Positions 18,994-28,601 of a DNA stretch of 64,000 nucleotides are shown here, piece after piece. Source of the DNA: Pseudomonas helleri. GTDB taxonomy: Bacteria > Pseudomonadota > Gammaproteobacteria > Pseudomonadales > Pseudomonadaceae. The notes below the pieces were generated by a model. It saw only the letters and a program-made list of their open reading frames with translations, was not told the DNA's origin and searched no databases. Location of the stretch: the NCBI RefSeq assembly GCF_009600315.1, contig NZ_WIWC01000027.1, positions 1 through 64,000 on the forward strand. The letters are read 5' to 3'. The position numbers and the translations under genes are program-made. Numbering within the stretch: position 1 is the first letter of the stretch; every line of letters begins with the position of its first letter.

Positions 18994-20076
18994 TTACAGA
19001 TTCTGTAGCGCCGCGACTACCGCATTGCCCATTTCCTGTGTTCCGACCTTGGTGCAACCCGTCGACCAGATGTCGCCGGTACGCAGTCCCTGGTCCAGAA
19101 CCAGGCTTACCGCCTTCTCGATGGCGTCAGCGGCAGCCTGCTGATTGAAGCTGTAACGCAGCATCATCGAGACCGACAAAATGGTTGCCAGCGGGTTAGC
19201 AATGCCCTGCCCTGCAATGTCCGGCGCTGAACCGTGGCACGGCTCATACATGCCTTTGTTGTGGGCATCCAGCGATGCCGACGGCAGCATGCCAATGGAA
19301 CCGGTCAGCATGGAAGCTTCATCAGACAGGATGTCGCCGAACAGGTTGTCGGTGACAATCACGTCAAACTGCTTGGGCGCTCGCACCAGCTGCATGGCTG
19401 CGTTGTCCACATACATGTGGCTCAGTTCAACGTCCGGGTAATCCTTGGCCACTTGCTCGACCACTTCACGCCACAGTTGGCTGGACGCCAGTACGTTGGC
19501 TTTGTCGACCGAGCACAACTTTTTACCACGCACGCGGGCCATGTCAAAGCCGACGCGGGCAATGCGGCGAATCTCGCTTTCGCTGTAGGGCAGCGTGTCA
19601 TAGGCCTGACGCTCGCCGTTTTCCAGCTCACGGGTGCCACGTGGCGCGCCGAAGTAGATGCCGCCGGTCAACTCGCGAACAATCAGAATATCCAGGCCCG
19701 AAACGATTTCCGGCTTAAGGCTCGATGCGTCCGCCAGTTGCGGATAAAGGATCGCCGGACGCAGATTGCCGAACAGGCCCAATTGGGCACGAATTTTCAG
19801 CAGACCACGCTCAGGGCGAATATCACGCTCGATGGTGTCCCACTTGGGGCCACCCACTGCCCCCAGCAGCACCGCATCTGCGGCGCGAGCACGCTCCAGC
19901 GTTTCATCAGCAAGCGGTACTCCGTGCTTGTCGATAGCTGCACCGCCAATGACGTCATGGGTCATCTCGAAGTTCAGATTGAACTTGTCGTTGGCTACCG
20001 CCAGCACCTTGACGGCTTCGGCCATGATTTCCGGACCAATGCCATCGCCAGGGAGAATCAGAATCTGCTTGCTCAT
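18994..20076 (-). CDS. leuB: 3-isopropylmalate dehydrogenase
   Basis: An NAD-dependent oxidative decarboxylase of leucine synthesis (360 residues). It starts [17 protein letters not shown]. Motifs seen: [11 protein letters not shown], substrate arginines in [10 protein letters not shown], the catalytic VDKANVL lysine and the metal-binding [11 protein letters not shown] aspartates. A ribosome site GAGGAAC precedes the start. It is read from the same strand as leuC and leuD, with a methyltransferase gene between leuD and it. Confidence 0.97.
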   Translation of the reverse strand: MSKQILILPGDGIGPEIMAEAVKVLAVANDKFNLNFEMTHDVIGGAAIDKHGVPLADETLERARAADAVLLGAVGGPKWDTIERDIRPERGLLKIRAQLGLFGNLRPAILYPQLADASSLKPEIVSGLDILIVRELTGGIYFGAPRGTRELENGERQAYDTLPYSESEIRRIARVGFDMARVRGKKLCSVDKANVLASSQLWREVVEQVAKDYPDVELSHMYVDNAAMQLVRAPKQFDVIVTDNLFGDILSDEASMLTGSIGMLPSASLDAHNKGMYEPCHGSAPDIAGQGIANPLATILSVSMMLRYSFNQQAAADAIEKAVSLVLDQGLRTGDIWSTGCTKVGTQEMGNAVVAALQNL

Positions 20077-20135
20077 GGGTTCCTCTTTTATTGTCTGGGG
20101 ATGCCCCCGCAGGCGCATCTTTTTAATAGTCAGGG

Positions 20136-20903
20136 TTACTTCTCGGCCCACAGCACCAGCACATCGGTACTGAACGAACCATCGGATTCGATTTCAAAAT
20201 ACGCGCGCACCTCAGTGCCCATTGACTGCTGCAACTGGCGAATAGCCGCGCTCATGACCAGCGGCGTGCGCATGCGTTCGATCCAGGAAGCGAACTCTAA
20301 ACGCAAACGCTGACGCTGTGTGCTGCGTACTTGCAAACCGGCCTCATTGATCTGGTGCATCCACTCACCCGCCGAGTAGTCGCGCACATGGCTGGTGTCG
20401 CGCAGCACTTCGACACTTTGCAGATAGGTGTCGAACAACGGGCTGCCCGGCGACATCACGTCAATAAAGGCCGCCACGCCGCCCGGTTTGAGCACCCGAC
20501 GCACTTCTCGCAGTGCCAGGCCCAAATCGCTCCAGTGGTGAGCCGAGTAACGGCTGAACACGTAATCAAACTCGCCGTCGGCAAACGGCAAGCGTTCAGC
20601 GGCGCCGCAAACGGTACTGATGTTGTTCAGCCCGCGATCAACGGCGGCCGAGCTGACCACATCGAGCATCTGTTGAGAGAGGTCGTAAGCCACCACCTCT
20701 TTTACCAGTGCTGCCACATGAAAACTGACATGACCTGCGCCGCAGCCCAAATCCAGCACACGCGCCGAAGACTTGCCCTCCAGCTCGGCTTTTAACAGAC
20801 CGAACTCAGCACCTTGTGCATGCACGGCACTGCTTAGATACGCCGAAGCCTGTTCACCGAATTGTTTTTGGACAACCTGGGTGTGCTGGGCAGTGCTGGT
20901 CAT
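20136..20903 (-). CDS. Class I SAM-dependent methyltransferase
   Basis: A 255-residue methyltransferase of the UbiE/COQ5-like type. Motif I is [15 protein letters not shown] near residue 49, the acidic residue of motif II is in VVAYDLS, motif III is [19 protein letters not shown], and motif IV is [13 protein letters not shown]. It lies between leuD and leuB on the same strand, a position also occupied by a methyltransferase in P. aeruginosa. The substrate is unknown; nothing links it biochemically to leucine synthesis except co-transcription. Confidence 0.88.
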   Translation of the reverse strand: MTSTAQHTQVVQKQFGEQASAYLSSAVHAQGAEFGLLKAELEGKSSARVLDLGCGAGHVSFHVAALVKEVVAYDLSQQMLDVVSSAAVDRGLNNISTVCGAAERLPFADGEFDYVFSRYSAHHWSDLGLALREVRRVLKPGGVAAFIDVMSPGSPLFDTYLQSVEVLRDTSHVRDYSAGEWMHQINEAGLQVRSTQRQRLRLEFASWIERMRTPLVMSAAIRQLQQSMGTEVRAYFEIESDGSFSTDVLVLWAEK

Positions 20904-20936
20904 GTTGATAATCCTTTAAGTAGTAGCGCCAAACCT

Positions 20937-20966
20937 GTAGCAGTCGCAGCCTGCGGCAGCGACTAC
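20937..20966. repeat. REP-like palindrome
   Basis: Arms GTAGCAGTCGCAG and CGGCAGCGACTAC form an imperfect hairpin in the gap between leuD and the methyltransferase gene. A related core (GTCGCTGCC.A.GGCAGCGAC) recurs at 32731-32757. Confidence 0.75.
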
Positions 20967-20981
20967 GCAGATCCCGTCCAA

Positions 20982-21626
20982 TCACGCGTCACGAAACAAC
21001 CAGGGCTGGCTCGCCCGGTGCTTGCTTTCAAATGCAGCAATCGAATCAGCGTCCTGCAGGGTCAACCCAATATCGTCGAGGCCGTTGAGCAGGCAATGCT
21101 TGCGGAAGGCATCAATTTCAAAATTCAGCACCTTGCCGTCAGGACGGGTTACCGTTTGCGCTTGAAGGTCGATTTTGAGCTGATAACCGGGTTCCGCTTC
21201 AACCTGAGCAAACAACTCATCCACTTCGGCGTCGCTCAAAATGATCGGCAACAAGCCGTTTTTGAAACTGTTGTTGAAGAAGATGTCGGCGTAGCTTGGC
21301 GCGATGATGCTGCGAAAGCCGTATTCTTCAAGCGCCCAGGGCGCGTGCTCACGGCTGGAGCCGCAACCGAAGTTTTCACGGGCCAACAACACACTGGCAC
21401 CCTGATAACGCTCGGCATTGAGCACAAAGTCTTTGTTCAACGGGCGCTTGGAGTTGTCCTGGTACGGTTGCCCGACATCCAGATAACGCCACTCGTCAAA
21501 CAGATTGGGGCCGAAGCCGGTGCGTTTGATCGATTTCAAAAACTGTTTGGGAATGATCTGATCGGTGTCGACGTTGGCACGATCCAAAGGTGCGACAAGC
21601 CCGGTGTGCTGGGTAAAAGCTTTCAT
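20982..21626 (-). CDS. leuD: 3-isopropylmalate dehydratase small subunit
   Basis: The swivelling domain subunit (214 residues) of isopropylmalate isomerase. It starts [22 protein letters not shown], with the family motif [10 protein letters not shown], and carries [14 protein letters not shown], the substrate-recognition loop, near residue 78. It forms a heterodimer with LeuC, encoded 10 bp upstream on the same strand. The length is normal for the proteobacterial subunit. Confidence 0.97.
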   Translation of the reverse strand: MKAFTQHTGLVAPLDRANVDTDQIIPKQFLKSIKRTGFGPNLFDEWRYLDVGQPYQDNSKRPLNKDFVLNAERYQGASVLLARENFGCGSSREHAPWALEEYGFRSIIAPSYADIFFNNSFKNGLLPIILSDAEVDELFAQVEAEPGYQLKIDLQAQTVTRPDGKVLNFEIDAFRKHCLLNGLDDIGLTLQDADSIAAFESKHRASQPWLFRDA

Positions 21627-21636
21627 GTTGCGCTCC

Positions 21637-23055
21637 TTAGATCAATTCACGGACGTCGATGAAACGGCCGTTTACAGCGGCGGCGGCGGCCATAGCCGGG
21701 CTCACCAAGTGGGTACGACCACCGGCACCCTGACGGCCTTCGAAGTTGCGGTTGGAGGTCGAAGCGCAATGCTCGCCCGACTCCAGGCGATCCGGGTTCA
21801 TCGCCAGACACATCGAGCAGCCCGGCTCACGCCATTCAAATCCAGCCTCAATGAAAATTTTGTCCAGACCTTCCGATTCCGCTTGAGCCTTCACCAGCCC
21901 GGAACCGGGCACCACAATTGCCTGTTTGATGGTGGAGGCGACTTTACGGCCCTTGGCAATTACCGCAGCTGCACGCAAGTCTTCAATCCGCGAGTTGGTG
22001 CATGAGCCGATAAACACGCGATCGAGCTGAATATCGGTGATCGCTTGATTGGCGTTCAGGCCCATGTATTTCAAAGCGCGTTCGATGGAGCCACGTTTAA
22101 CAAGGTCGGTTTCCTGCGCCGGGTCAGGCACGTTTTGATCAACGGCCAACACCATTTCAGGCGACGTGCCCCAGCTGACTTGGGGTTTGATCTGTGTTGC
22201 ATCCAGCTCGACGACTGTGTCAAACGCCGCATCAGCGTCCGACACAAGGTCTTTCCACGCCTCGACTGCCAAGTCCCACTCAGCGCCTTTGGGCGAGAAA
22301 GGACGCCCTTTGACGTAATCCACCGTCTTCTGATCCGCCGCCACCAAGCCCACGCGGGCACCGGCTTCAATGGACATGTTGCAGATAGTCATGCGGCCTT
22401 CAACCGACAGGTCGCGAATCGCGCTGCCAGCGAACTCAATCGCATGCCCATTGCCACCGGCGGTGCCAATTTTGCCAATCACAGCCAGCACGATGTCTTT
22501 GGCGGTGACACCAAACGGCAGTTGGCCTTCTACCGAGACAAGCATGTTTTTCATTTTTTTGGCGACCAGGCACTGAGTGGCCAGCACGTGCTCGACTTCG
22601 GACGTCCCAATACCGTGGGCCAAGGCACCGAACGCACCATGGGTCGAAGTATGTGAGTCACCACAGACCACCGTCATGCCGGGCAATGTCGCGCCCTGCT
22701 CCGGGCCGATCACATGAACGATGCCTTGACGCACGTCATTCATCTTGAATTCAGTGATGCCATATTCGTCACAGTTATCGTCCAGGGTCTGAACCTGTAA
22801 ACGCGAAACCTGGTCGGCAATGGCTTCGATCCCGCCTTTACGCTCTGGCGTGGTCGGTACGTTATGGTCCGGGGTGGCAATGTTGGCATCGATGCGCCAA
22901 GGCTTGCGCCCTGCCAGACGCAGGCCTTCAAAGGCTTGCGGCGAAGTCACTTCATGGATGATGTGACGGTCGATGTAGATCAGCGCTGAGCCATCGTCAC
23001 GCTGCTTGACCAAATGCGAATCCCAGAGCTTGTCGTAGAGCGTTTTGCCGGCCAT
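21637..23055 (-). CDS. leuC: 3-isopropylmalate dehydratase large subunit
   Basis: The aconitase-fold subunit (472 residues) that holds the 4Fe-4S cluster for isomerising 2- to 3-isopropylmalate. The cluster cysteines are visible in FIGSCTNSR near residue 345 and in [10 protein letters not shown] near 408. [15 protein letters not shown] and [12 protein letters not shown] are further family blocks. It is first of the leuCD pair, and its promoter faces that of a divergent LysR gene, so control by that regulator is plausible. Confidence 0.97.
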   Translation of the reverse strand: MAGKTLYDKLWDSHLVKQRDDGSALIYIDRHIIHEVTSPQAFEGLRLAGRKPWRIDANIATPDHNVPTTPERKGGIEAIADQVSRLQVQTLDDNCDEYGITEFKMNDVRQGIVHVIGPEQGATLPGMTVVCGDSHTSTHGAFGALAHGIGTSEVEHVLATQCLVAKKMKNMLVSVEGQLPFGVTAKDIVLAVIGKIGTAGGNGHAIEFAGSAIRDLSVEGRMTICNMSIEAGARVGLVAADQKTVDYVKGRPFSPKGAEWDLAVEAWKDLVSDADAAFDTVVELDATQIKPQVSWGTSPEMVLAVDQNVPDPAQETDLVKRGSIERALKYMGLNANQAITDIQLDRVFIGSCTNSRIEDLRAAAVIAKGRKVASTIKQAIVVPGSGLVKAQAESEGLDKIFIEAGFEWREPGCSMCLAMNPDRLESGEHCASTSNRNFEGRQGAGGRTHLVSPAMAAAAAVNGRFIDVRELI

Positions 23056-23146
23056 CAGACGGTTTCCTCATCAGCTACTTTTCTGTGCCAATAACCACTT
23101 GGCTTGTGAGGTCGATCCTATGGCGTTACAGTGAATAACTCAAATT

Positions 23147-23159
23147 CATAATTTTTATG
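23147..23159. promoter_or_regulatory. Candidate LysR-type operator between leuC and lysR gene
   Basis: A perfect 5-bp inverted repeat CATAA-TTT-TTATG in an AT-rich stretch of the 133-bp divergent spacer, 30 bp before the LysR gene start. The size and A/T-rich core resemble LysR-type operators. Binding is inferred only from position. Confidence 0.4.
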
Positions 23160-23188
23160 CTTTGGATAACCAACAGGAATTCGAATAG

Positions 23189-24082
23189 ATGGATCTCGCG
23201 AATCTCAATGCTTTTATTGCCATTGCTGAAACCGGAAGCTTTTCCGGGGCAGCCGAGCGGCTGTTTCTGACTCAACCCGCTATCAGCAAACGTATTGCCA
23301 GCATTGAGCAGCAACTCAAACTCCGGTTGTTCGACCGCCTGGGCCGTGAAGTCAGCTTGACCGAAGCAGGACGGGCGTTGCTGCCGCGCGCTTATCAGAT
23401 TCTCAATGTGCTGGATGACACCCGCAGGGCCTTGAACAACCTCAATGGTGAGGTCAGTGGCCGACTGACTTTGGCCACCAGTCATCACATTGGCCTGCAC
23501 CGCCTGCCGCCATTGCTGCGTGAGTTCACGCGTCTGTATCCCAAAGTTGCGCTGGATATTCAGTTTCTCGATTCAGAAGTGGCCTACGAAGAAATTCTTC
23601 ACGGTCGCGCGGAGTTGGCCGTAATCACTCTGGCACCTGAACCTCACTCGCTGATTCGCGCCGTATCGGTGTGGGATGATCCGCTGGACTTTGTGGTCGC
23701 CCCCGAGCACTCTCTTACCCGTCAACCTGTGGTCAATATGGCTGACATTGCACATCATCCAGCGGTGTTTCCGGGGGGTAATACCTTTACCCACCATATT
23801 GTGCAGCGCCTGTTTGAAGCACAGGGGCTGACACCGAACATCGCCATGAGTACCAACTATCTGGAAACTATCAAGATGATGGTGTCCATTGGTCTGGCCT
23901 GGAGCGTGCTGCCACGTACCATGCTGGATGAGCAAGTAGCCTCGATCAGTTTGCCGGGTATTCAATTGACCCGACAATTGGGCTACATCGTACATACTGA
24001 AAGAACGCTGTCGAATGCCGCACACGCTTTCATGACATTACTCGATAGTCAGGTCTCATCCCCTTGCAACGAGCTGTCCTGA
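23189..24082 (+). CDS. LysR family transcriptional regulator
   Basis: 297 residues with the N-terminal winged HTH (about 1-60: LNAFIAIAETGSFSGAAERL, then LTQPAISKRIASIEQQL) and a type 2 periplasmic-binding-like effector domain (about 90-290). It is transcribed away from leuC. LysR regulators often control the divergent gene, and this position is shared with P. aeruginosa, so a role in leuCD expression is a reasonable guess. The effector is unknown. Confidence 0.9.
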   Translation: MDLANLNAFIAIAETGSFSGAAERLFLTQPAISKRIASIEQQLKLRLFDRLGREVSLTEAGRALLPRAYQILNVLDDTRRALNNLNGEVSGRLTLATSHHIGLHRLPPLLREFTRLYPKVALDIQFLDSEVAYEEILHGRAELAVITLAPEPHSLIRAVSVWDDPLDFVVAPEHSLTRQPVVNMADIAHHPAVFPGGNTFTHHIVQRLFEAQGLTPNIAMSTNYLETIKMMVSIGLAWSVLPRTMLDEQVASISLPGIQLTRQLGYIVHTERTLSNAAHAFMTLLDSQVSSPCNELS

Positions 24083-24119
24083 ATCCGCCACCAGGTTTCG
24101 AGTTCAAGGATCGCAGTAC

Positions 24120-26231
24120 ATGGCAAACCCCACGGACGATGAGCAACCGTTAGACACAAAGGCGCTATGCTGGAGCAATGCAAGCCACTTGCTCGCAGCT
24201 CTGAACGCCGCACAATCTGGCACCTGGAGCTGGGATCTCGACAGCGGCGAGATCAGTTGGTCAAAAGGCGTCCACGCGTTGTTTGGTCTGGATGCCACGC
24301 AGGCATTACCTGACAATCTCAAGAATTTAAGCCGCCTCGCATTTGAGGACTGGCCCAAGGCACAGCGCGCATTCCAGGGGGTGATCGATGGTACTGCGCG
24401 GCACAAGTTCATCCACCACCGGATCCGCTGGCCAGACGGCAGTCTGCACTGGCTGGAGGTGCGCGGGAGCCTCATTGACACGTTAAACACCAGGCCTCTC
24501 ATGCTGGGCGTCATTCGTGAAGTCACGTTTCAACGTCAGCGCTTGACTGTTTCTGAAGACAAATTCGCCAAGGCGTTCCATTCCAGCCCCGACGCCATCA
24601 CGATCAGCGAGCTAGTCAGTGGCCACTATCTGGAAGTCAATGAAGGTTTTACTCGGCTGACGGGTTACAGCAGCGCTGAAGCCATTGGTCACAGCCCTTA
24701 TGAATTGGGCATTTGGGGAGACGGTGCAAAGCGCCAGGCTTTATTGGACGAACTCCACGATAAGGGCCGAATCTCCCACAGGGAAATCCTGGGGCGCTCA
24801 AAAAATGGTGATGTGCTCCACGTTGAAGTGTCCATCGAGCCGATCACCCTCAACGACACGCCGTGCATATTGCTGACGGCCCGAGACATCAGCCAGCTAA
24901 AGATTGCGCAGGCGCAAGTCAGGCACCTGGCCTACCATGATCCTCTGACCAATTTGCCCAATCGTGCCCTGCTGATGGACCGTCTGAGCCAGCAAACCTC
25001 GCTGCTCAACCGTCATCACCTGCGCGGGGCTTTGCTGTTTCTTGATCTGGACCATTTCAAGCACATCAATGACTCATTGGGCCATCCCGTGGGCGATTCG
25101 GTGTTGCGCATCATCACCGCCCGCCTTGAAACCAGCGTGCGCAGCGAAGACACTGTGGCCCGACTGGGCGGAGACGAATTTGTGGTGGTGCTGACCGGCC
25201 TCAAGGGGACGCTCCAGGAGGTGACACACGCCGTGCGCAATACAGCAGATGAATTGCGCCAGTTGCTCGCCGAACCCATGTTTCTGGACGGCCAACGCCT
25301 GCAAGTCACACCCAGCATTGGCATCGTTATCTTGCCTGAGCATGGGACACAGCCTGCCGATCTGCTCAAGCGGGCCGACATTGCCTTGTATCGGGCCAAG
25401 GACTGCGGCCGCAATACCGTCCAGCTTTTCGACTTTGCGATGCAAACCGCCGCCACTGAGCGGATGCGCATGGAAAGCGATTTGCGCACCGCATTAGCCC
25501 GCAACGAGTTCAGCCTGCACTTTCAACCACAAGTCGACGCTCGCGAAAACCGCATCGTCGGGGCCGAAGCGCTGCTGCGCTGGCATCACCCGCAACGGGG
25601 TGCTCAAGCTCCGGTTGAATTCATCAGCATCCTTGAAGACAGCGGACTGATGGTTGACGTCGGCACCTGGACGCTCGAAGAAGCCTGCCGTTCATTACGT
25701 CTGTTACTTGATGATGACTTGATTGACCCGAACAGCTTCAGACTGTGCGTCAACATCAGCCCTCTGCAGTTTCGCCAACACGACTTTGTCGACCGGGTGC
25801 ATTCCAGCCTGATCACTCACACGCTGCCATTCTCGATTCTCAAACTTGAGATAACCGAAGGTATCGTCATTCAAAATCTGGAGGACACCATCGGCAAAAT
25901 GCGCCAGCTGATGGCCTTGGGCGTAAGCTTCGCCATGGATGACTTTGGTACGGGCTATTCCTCTCTGACCCACCTGAAACGTCTGCCGGTGGACACGTTA
26001 AAGATTGATAAGTCGTTCATACAGGACGCCATCAATGACCCGAGCGATACCGAAATTATCCGCGCCATTGTGGCGATGGCACACAGTTTGAAAATCACAG
26101 TGGTCGCTGAAGGTGTGGAGCAGAAGGCCCAGCTGGAGTTTTTGCAAAGTCTGGGCTGTCACTTTTACCAAGGTTATCTGCACAGCCGACCGGTGCCATT
26201 AGCTCAGTTTCGAGCGCTGCTGCAAGGTTAA
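24120..26231 (+). CDS. PAS-PAS-GGDEF-EAL cyclic-di-GMP protein
   Basis: A soluble 703-residue protein without transmembrane segments. Two PAS-type sensor domains (about residues 25-135 and 145-260) precede a GGDEF domain (about 275-430) with intact RLGGDEF and an upstream RSED inhibitory site. The EAL domain follows (about 450-700) with EALLR, NISPLQF, LEITEG, DDFGTGYSS, KIDKSF and AEGVE all present. Both halves therefore look catalytically competent, so the protein may make or break c-di-GMP depending on its PAS input. It starts 37 bp after the LysR gene on the same strand. Confidence 0.93.
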   Translation: MANPTDDEQPLDTKALCWSNASHLLAALNAAQSGTWSWDLDSGEISWSKGVHALFGLDATQALPDNLKNLSRLAFEDWPKAQRAFQGVIDGTARHKFIHHRIRWPDGSLHWLEVRGSLIDTLNTRPLMLGVIREVTFQRQRLTVSEDKFAKAFHSSPDAITISELVSGHYLEVNEGFTRLTGYSSAEAIGHSPYELGIWGDGAKRQALLDELHDKGRISHREILGRSKNGDVLHVEVSIEPITLNDTPCILLTARDISQLKIAQAQVRHLAYHDPLTNLPNRALLMDRLSQQTSLLNRHHLRGALLFLDLDHFKHINDSLGHPVGDSVLRIITARLETSVRSEDTVARLGGDEFVVVLTGLKGTLQEVTHAVRNTADELRQLLAEPMFLDGQRLQVTPSIGIVILPEHGTQPADLLKRADIALYRAKDCGRNTVQLFDFAMQTAATERMRMESDLRTALARNEFSLHFQPQVDARENRIVGAEALLRWHHPQRGAQAPVEFISILEDSGLMVDVGTWTLEEACRSLRLLLDDDLIDPNSFRLCVNISPLQFRQHDFVDRVHSSLITHTLPFSILKLEITEGIVIQNLEDTIGKMRQLMALGVSFAMDDFGTGYSSLTHLKRLPVDTLKIDKSFIQDAINDPSDTEIIRAIVAMAHSLKITVVAEGVEQKAQLEFLQSLGCHFYQGYLHSRPVPLAQFRALLQG

Positions 26232-26334
26232 CTGTTGCAAGGGCTACAACGCCCTCAAACGGACTAATCGTTTTGACCGGGCAGCATGAAATAATCCGCT
26301 TCACGTCAACCCACAACAAGAATAAGGACCTGCC

Positions 26335-27516
26335 ATGCAAGCCCCTGAAATTTTCATCCTCAGCGCCCGGCGAACGGCCATTGGCACGTTTGGCGGCGCG
26401 CTCAAGGATATGCCGCTGTGCGATTTGGCCACCACCGCGGTCAAGGCCGCGCTCATCGACAGTCACGTGGAGGCTGAGCGCATAGGGCACGTGGTCATGG
26501 GCAACGTGATTGCCACTGAACCCAAAGACGCCTACTTGGCGCGGGTCGCCGCGATCAACGCGGGGATCCCCAAGGAAACACCGGCGTATAACGTCAACCG
26601 CCTGTGCGGTTCCGGCTTGCAGGCGATCATTTCTGCCGCTCACACCCTGCAACTGGGTGATGCCGATTTCGCCATTGGCGGTGGCGCCGAATCGATGAGC
26701 CGTGGCCCTTACCTGCTGCCGTCAGCCCGCTGGGGCGCGCGCATGGGGGATGCTCAGGTGCAGGATTATATGCTCGGGATTCTTCATGACCCGTTCCACG
26801 GCATTCACATGGGCATCACGGCCGAAAATGTGGCGCAACGCAATCACATTAGTCGTGAAGCGCAAGACGCCTTGGCCTTTACCGATCAGCAACGTGCCGC
26901 CCACGCTATCGCCCAAGGCTATTTCGCTGCACAAATCGCAGCGGTTGAGGTTCCCGGTCGAAAAGGCACCAGCCTGTTCAATGTCGATGAACATCCGCGT
27001 GCGACCACGCTGGAACAACTGGCGCAGATGAAGCCTGCGTTCAAAAAGGACGGCACCGTGACGGCGGGCAATGCTTCAGGCCTTAATGACGGCGCGGCGG
27101 CTCTGGTGCTGGCCAGTGGCGATGCCGTACGGACAGCAAACCTCACCCCCATGGCGCGGCTGGTGGCCTATGCCCACGCCGGGGTCGAACCTGAATTGAT
27201 GGGCTTGGGCCCCATACCGGCCACGCGGCTGGCACTCAAGCGTGCGGGTTTGCGGATTGGCGATATGGACGTAATTGAAGCCAACATTGCCTTTGCGGCG
27301 CAGGCGTGTGCAGTGATGGAAGAGCTGGAACTTGACCCGGCCAGGCTCAACCCGAATGGCTCGGGCATTGCGCTGGGTCACCCGGTCGGCGCTACGGGCG
27401 CGATCATCGCCACCAAAGCGCTCCACGAGCTGCACCGGATAAAAGGCCGCTACGCGCTGGCCACCATGTGCATTGGCGGCGGTCAGGGCATAGCGGTGAT
27501 TTTCGAGCGGGTCTGA
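26335..27516 (+). CDS. Acetyl-CoA C-acetyltransferase (thiolase)
   Basis: 393 residues. Catalytic Cys in NRLCGSGLQA near residue 89, the catalytic His in NGSGIALGHPVGATG near 350 and the second Cys in CIGGGQG near 380 are all present. The usual NEAFA loop reads NIAFA here, so the Asn that orients water is kept but the Glu is replaced. It resembles biosynthetic or BktB-like thiolases. An AAGGA ribosome site precedes the ATG. It stands alone between a c-di-GMP gene and a convergent pirin gene, so the pathway is not set by context. Confidence 0.9.
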   Translation: MQAPEIFILSARRTAIGTFGGALKDMPLCDLATTAVKAALIDSHVEAERIGHVVMGNVIATEPKDAYLARVAAINAGIPKETPAYNVNRLCGSGLQAIISAAHTLQLGDADFAIGGGAESMSRGPYLLPSARWGARMGDAQVQDYMLGILHDPFHGIHMGITAENVAQRNHISREAQDALAFTDQQRAAHAIAQGYFAAQIAAVEVPGRKGTSLFNVDEHPRATTLEQLAQMKPAFKKDGTVTAGNASGLNDGAAALVLASGDAVRTANLTPMARLVAYAHAGVEPELMGLGPIPATRLALKRAGLRIGDMDVIEANIAFAAQACAVMEELELDPARLNPNGSGIALGHPVGATGAIIATKALHELHRIKGRYALATMCIGGGQGIAVIFERV

Positions 27517-27530
27517 ACGCCAGCCCGGCG

Positions 27531-28397
27531 TTAGCCGGGCATCCGCCCAAACTTACCGGACTGGAAGTCGATAAAGGCCTGTTGAATCTCAGCCTCGGTG
27601 TTCATCACAAACGGGCCGTGACCTACAATCGGCTCGTCGATAGGTTCACCACTCAAGATCAGCAACACAGCGTCGTTATTGGCTTCAAGACGAATGCTCG
27701 AACCCTCGCGGTCAAACAGGGCCAATTGCCCTTCACGCACGACTTCCTGACCATTGACCTCAACTGCGCCGTGTAACACCACCACTGCGGTGTTACGACC
27801 TTGATGAACATCAAAGGTGGCCGACTTGCCTGCGTTCAAGCGCACATCCCAGACATCGATCGGCGTAAAGGTGCGCGCAGGGCCACGCTGGCCGTCGAAC
27901 TCACCGGCAATCAAACGTAACCGACCGGCACCGTCCTTGAGTTCCAGATCAGGAATTTCGCGATCCAGAATGCCTTGGTAGCCCGGCTCGGCCATTTTGT
28001 CCTTGGCGGGCAGGTTGACCCACAGTTGCACCATTTCAAGGGTTCCGCCGCTGCGGGCAAAGGCCTCAGAGTGAAACTCTTCGTGCAGGATCCCGGACGC
28101 TGCGGTCATCCATTGCACATCGCCCGGGCCAATCACACCGCCATTGCCGGTGGAGTCGCGGTGCTCCACTTCGCCTTTATAAACAATGGTCACTGTTTCA
28201 AACCCGCGATGCGGATGCTGACCTACGCCACGACGCTCTGAAGTCGGCGTGAATTCAGCTGGCCCCGCGTAATCCAGCAACAGAAACGGGCTGACATATT
28301 TGCCCATGCTGTCGTAGGAAAACATGGTGCGAACCGGGAAACCATCACCGACCCAATGGCCACGTGGAGCCGCATAAACACCTAGGATTTTTTTCAT
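27531..28397 (-). CDS. Pirin family protein
   Basis: A bicupin protein of 288 residues. The N-terminal cupin carries the pirin metal motif HPHRGFETVTIVYKGEVEHRDS near residue 60 and GDVQWMTAASGILHEE near 92. The C-terminal cupin spans about 170-285. Bacterial pirins bind iron and some act as quercetin dioxygenases or modulate metabolism; no substrate is evident here. It converges on the thiolase gene with a 14-bp gap that holds a small stem (GCCCGGC/GCCGGGC), and diverges from the iron-regulated operon. Confidence 0.92.
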   Translation of the reverse strand: MKKILGVYAAPRGHWVGDGFPVRTMFSYDSMGKYVSPFLLLDYAGPAEFTPTSERRGVGQHPHRGFETVTIVYKGEVEHRDSTGNGGVIGPGDVQWMTAASGILHEEFHSEAFARSGGTLEMVQLWVNLPAKDKMAEPGYQGILDREIPDLELKDGAGRLRLIAGEFDGQRGPARTFTPIDVWDVRLNAGKSATFDVHQGRNTAVVVLHGAVEVNGQEVVREGQLALFDREGSSIRLEANNDAVLLILSGEPIDEPIVGHGPFVMNTEAEIQQAFIDFQSGKFGRMPG

Positions 28398-28521
28398 CTA
28401 GCACCTCCTGTAATTCATGGTAACAATATAGATTCGCACCACCGAAGTGAGTAGACGTTCTTTTTGAAACTCAGCGTTCCATAAATAGAACAGTTAGCTT
28501 TGACTCTTACGCTGGTCAGTC

Positions 28522-28545
28522 TAAATCCTGCGCCTTGCCCCTCGT
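28522..28545 (+). promoter_or_regulatory. PvdS-type iron-starvation box before the pvdM-like gene
   Basis: TAAAT, exactly 16 bases, then CGT, in the context CTAAATCC. This is the consensus of promoters read by PvdS-family sigma factors in pseudomonads. It ends 56 bp before the start codon. Confidence 0.75.
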
Positions 28546-28601
28546 TCTCTCCTGATAGCAAAGGCCGTGCGCCGGCCCCTTGACGGCGGATTCTGACTGA
28601 G

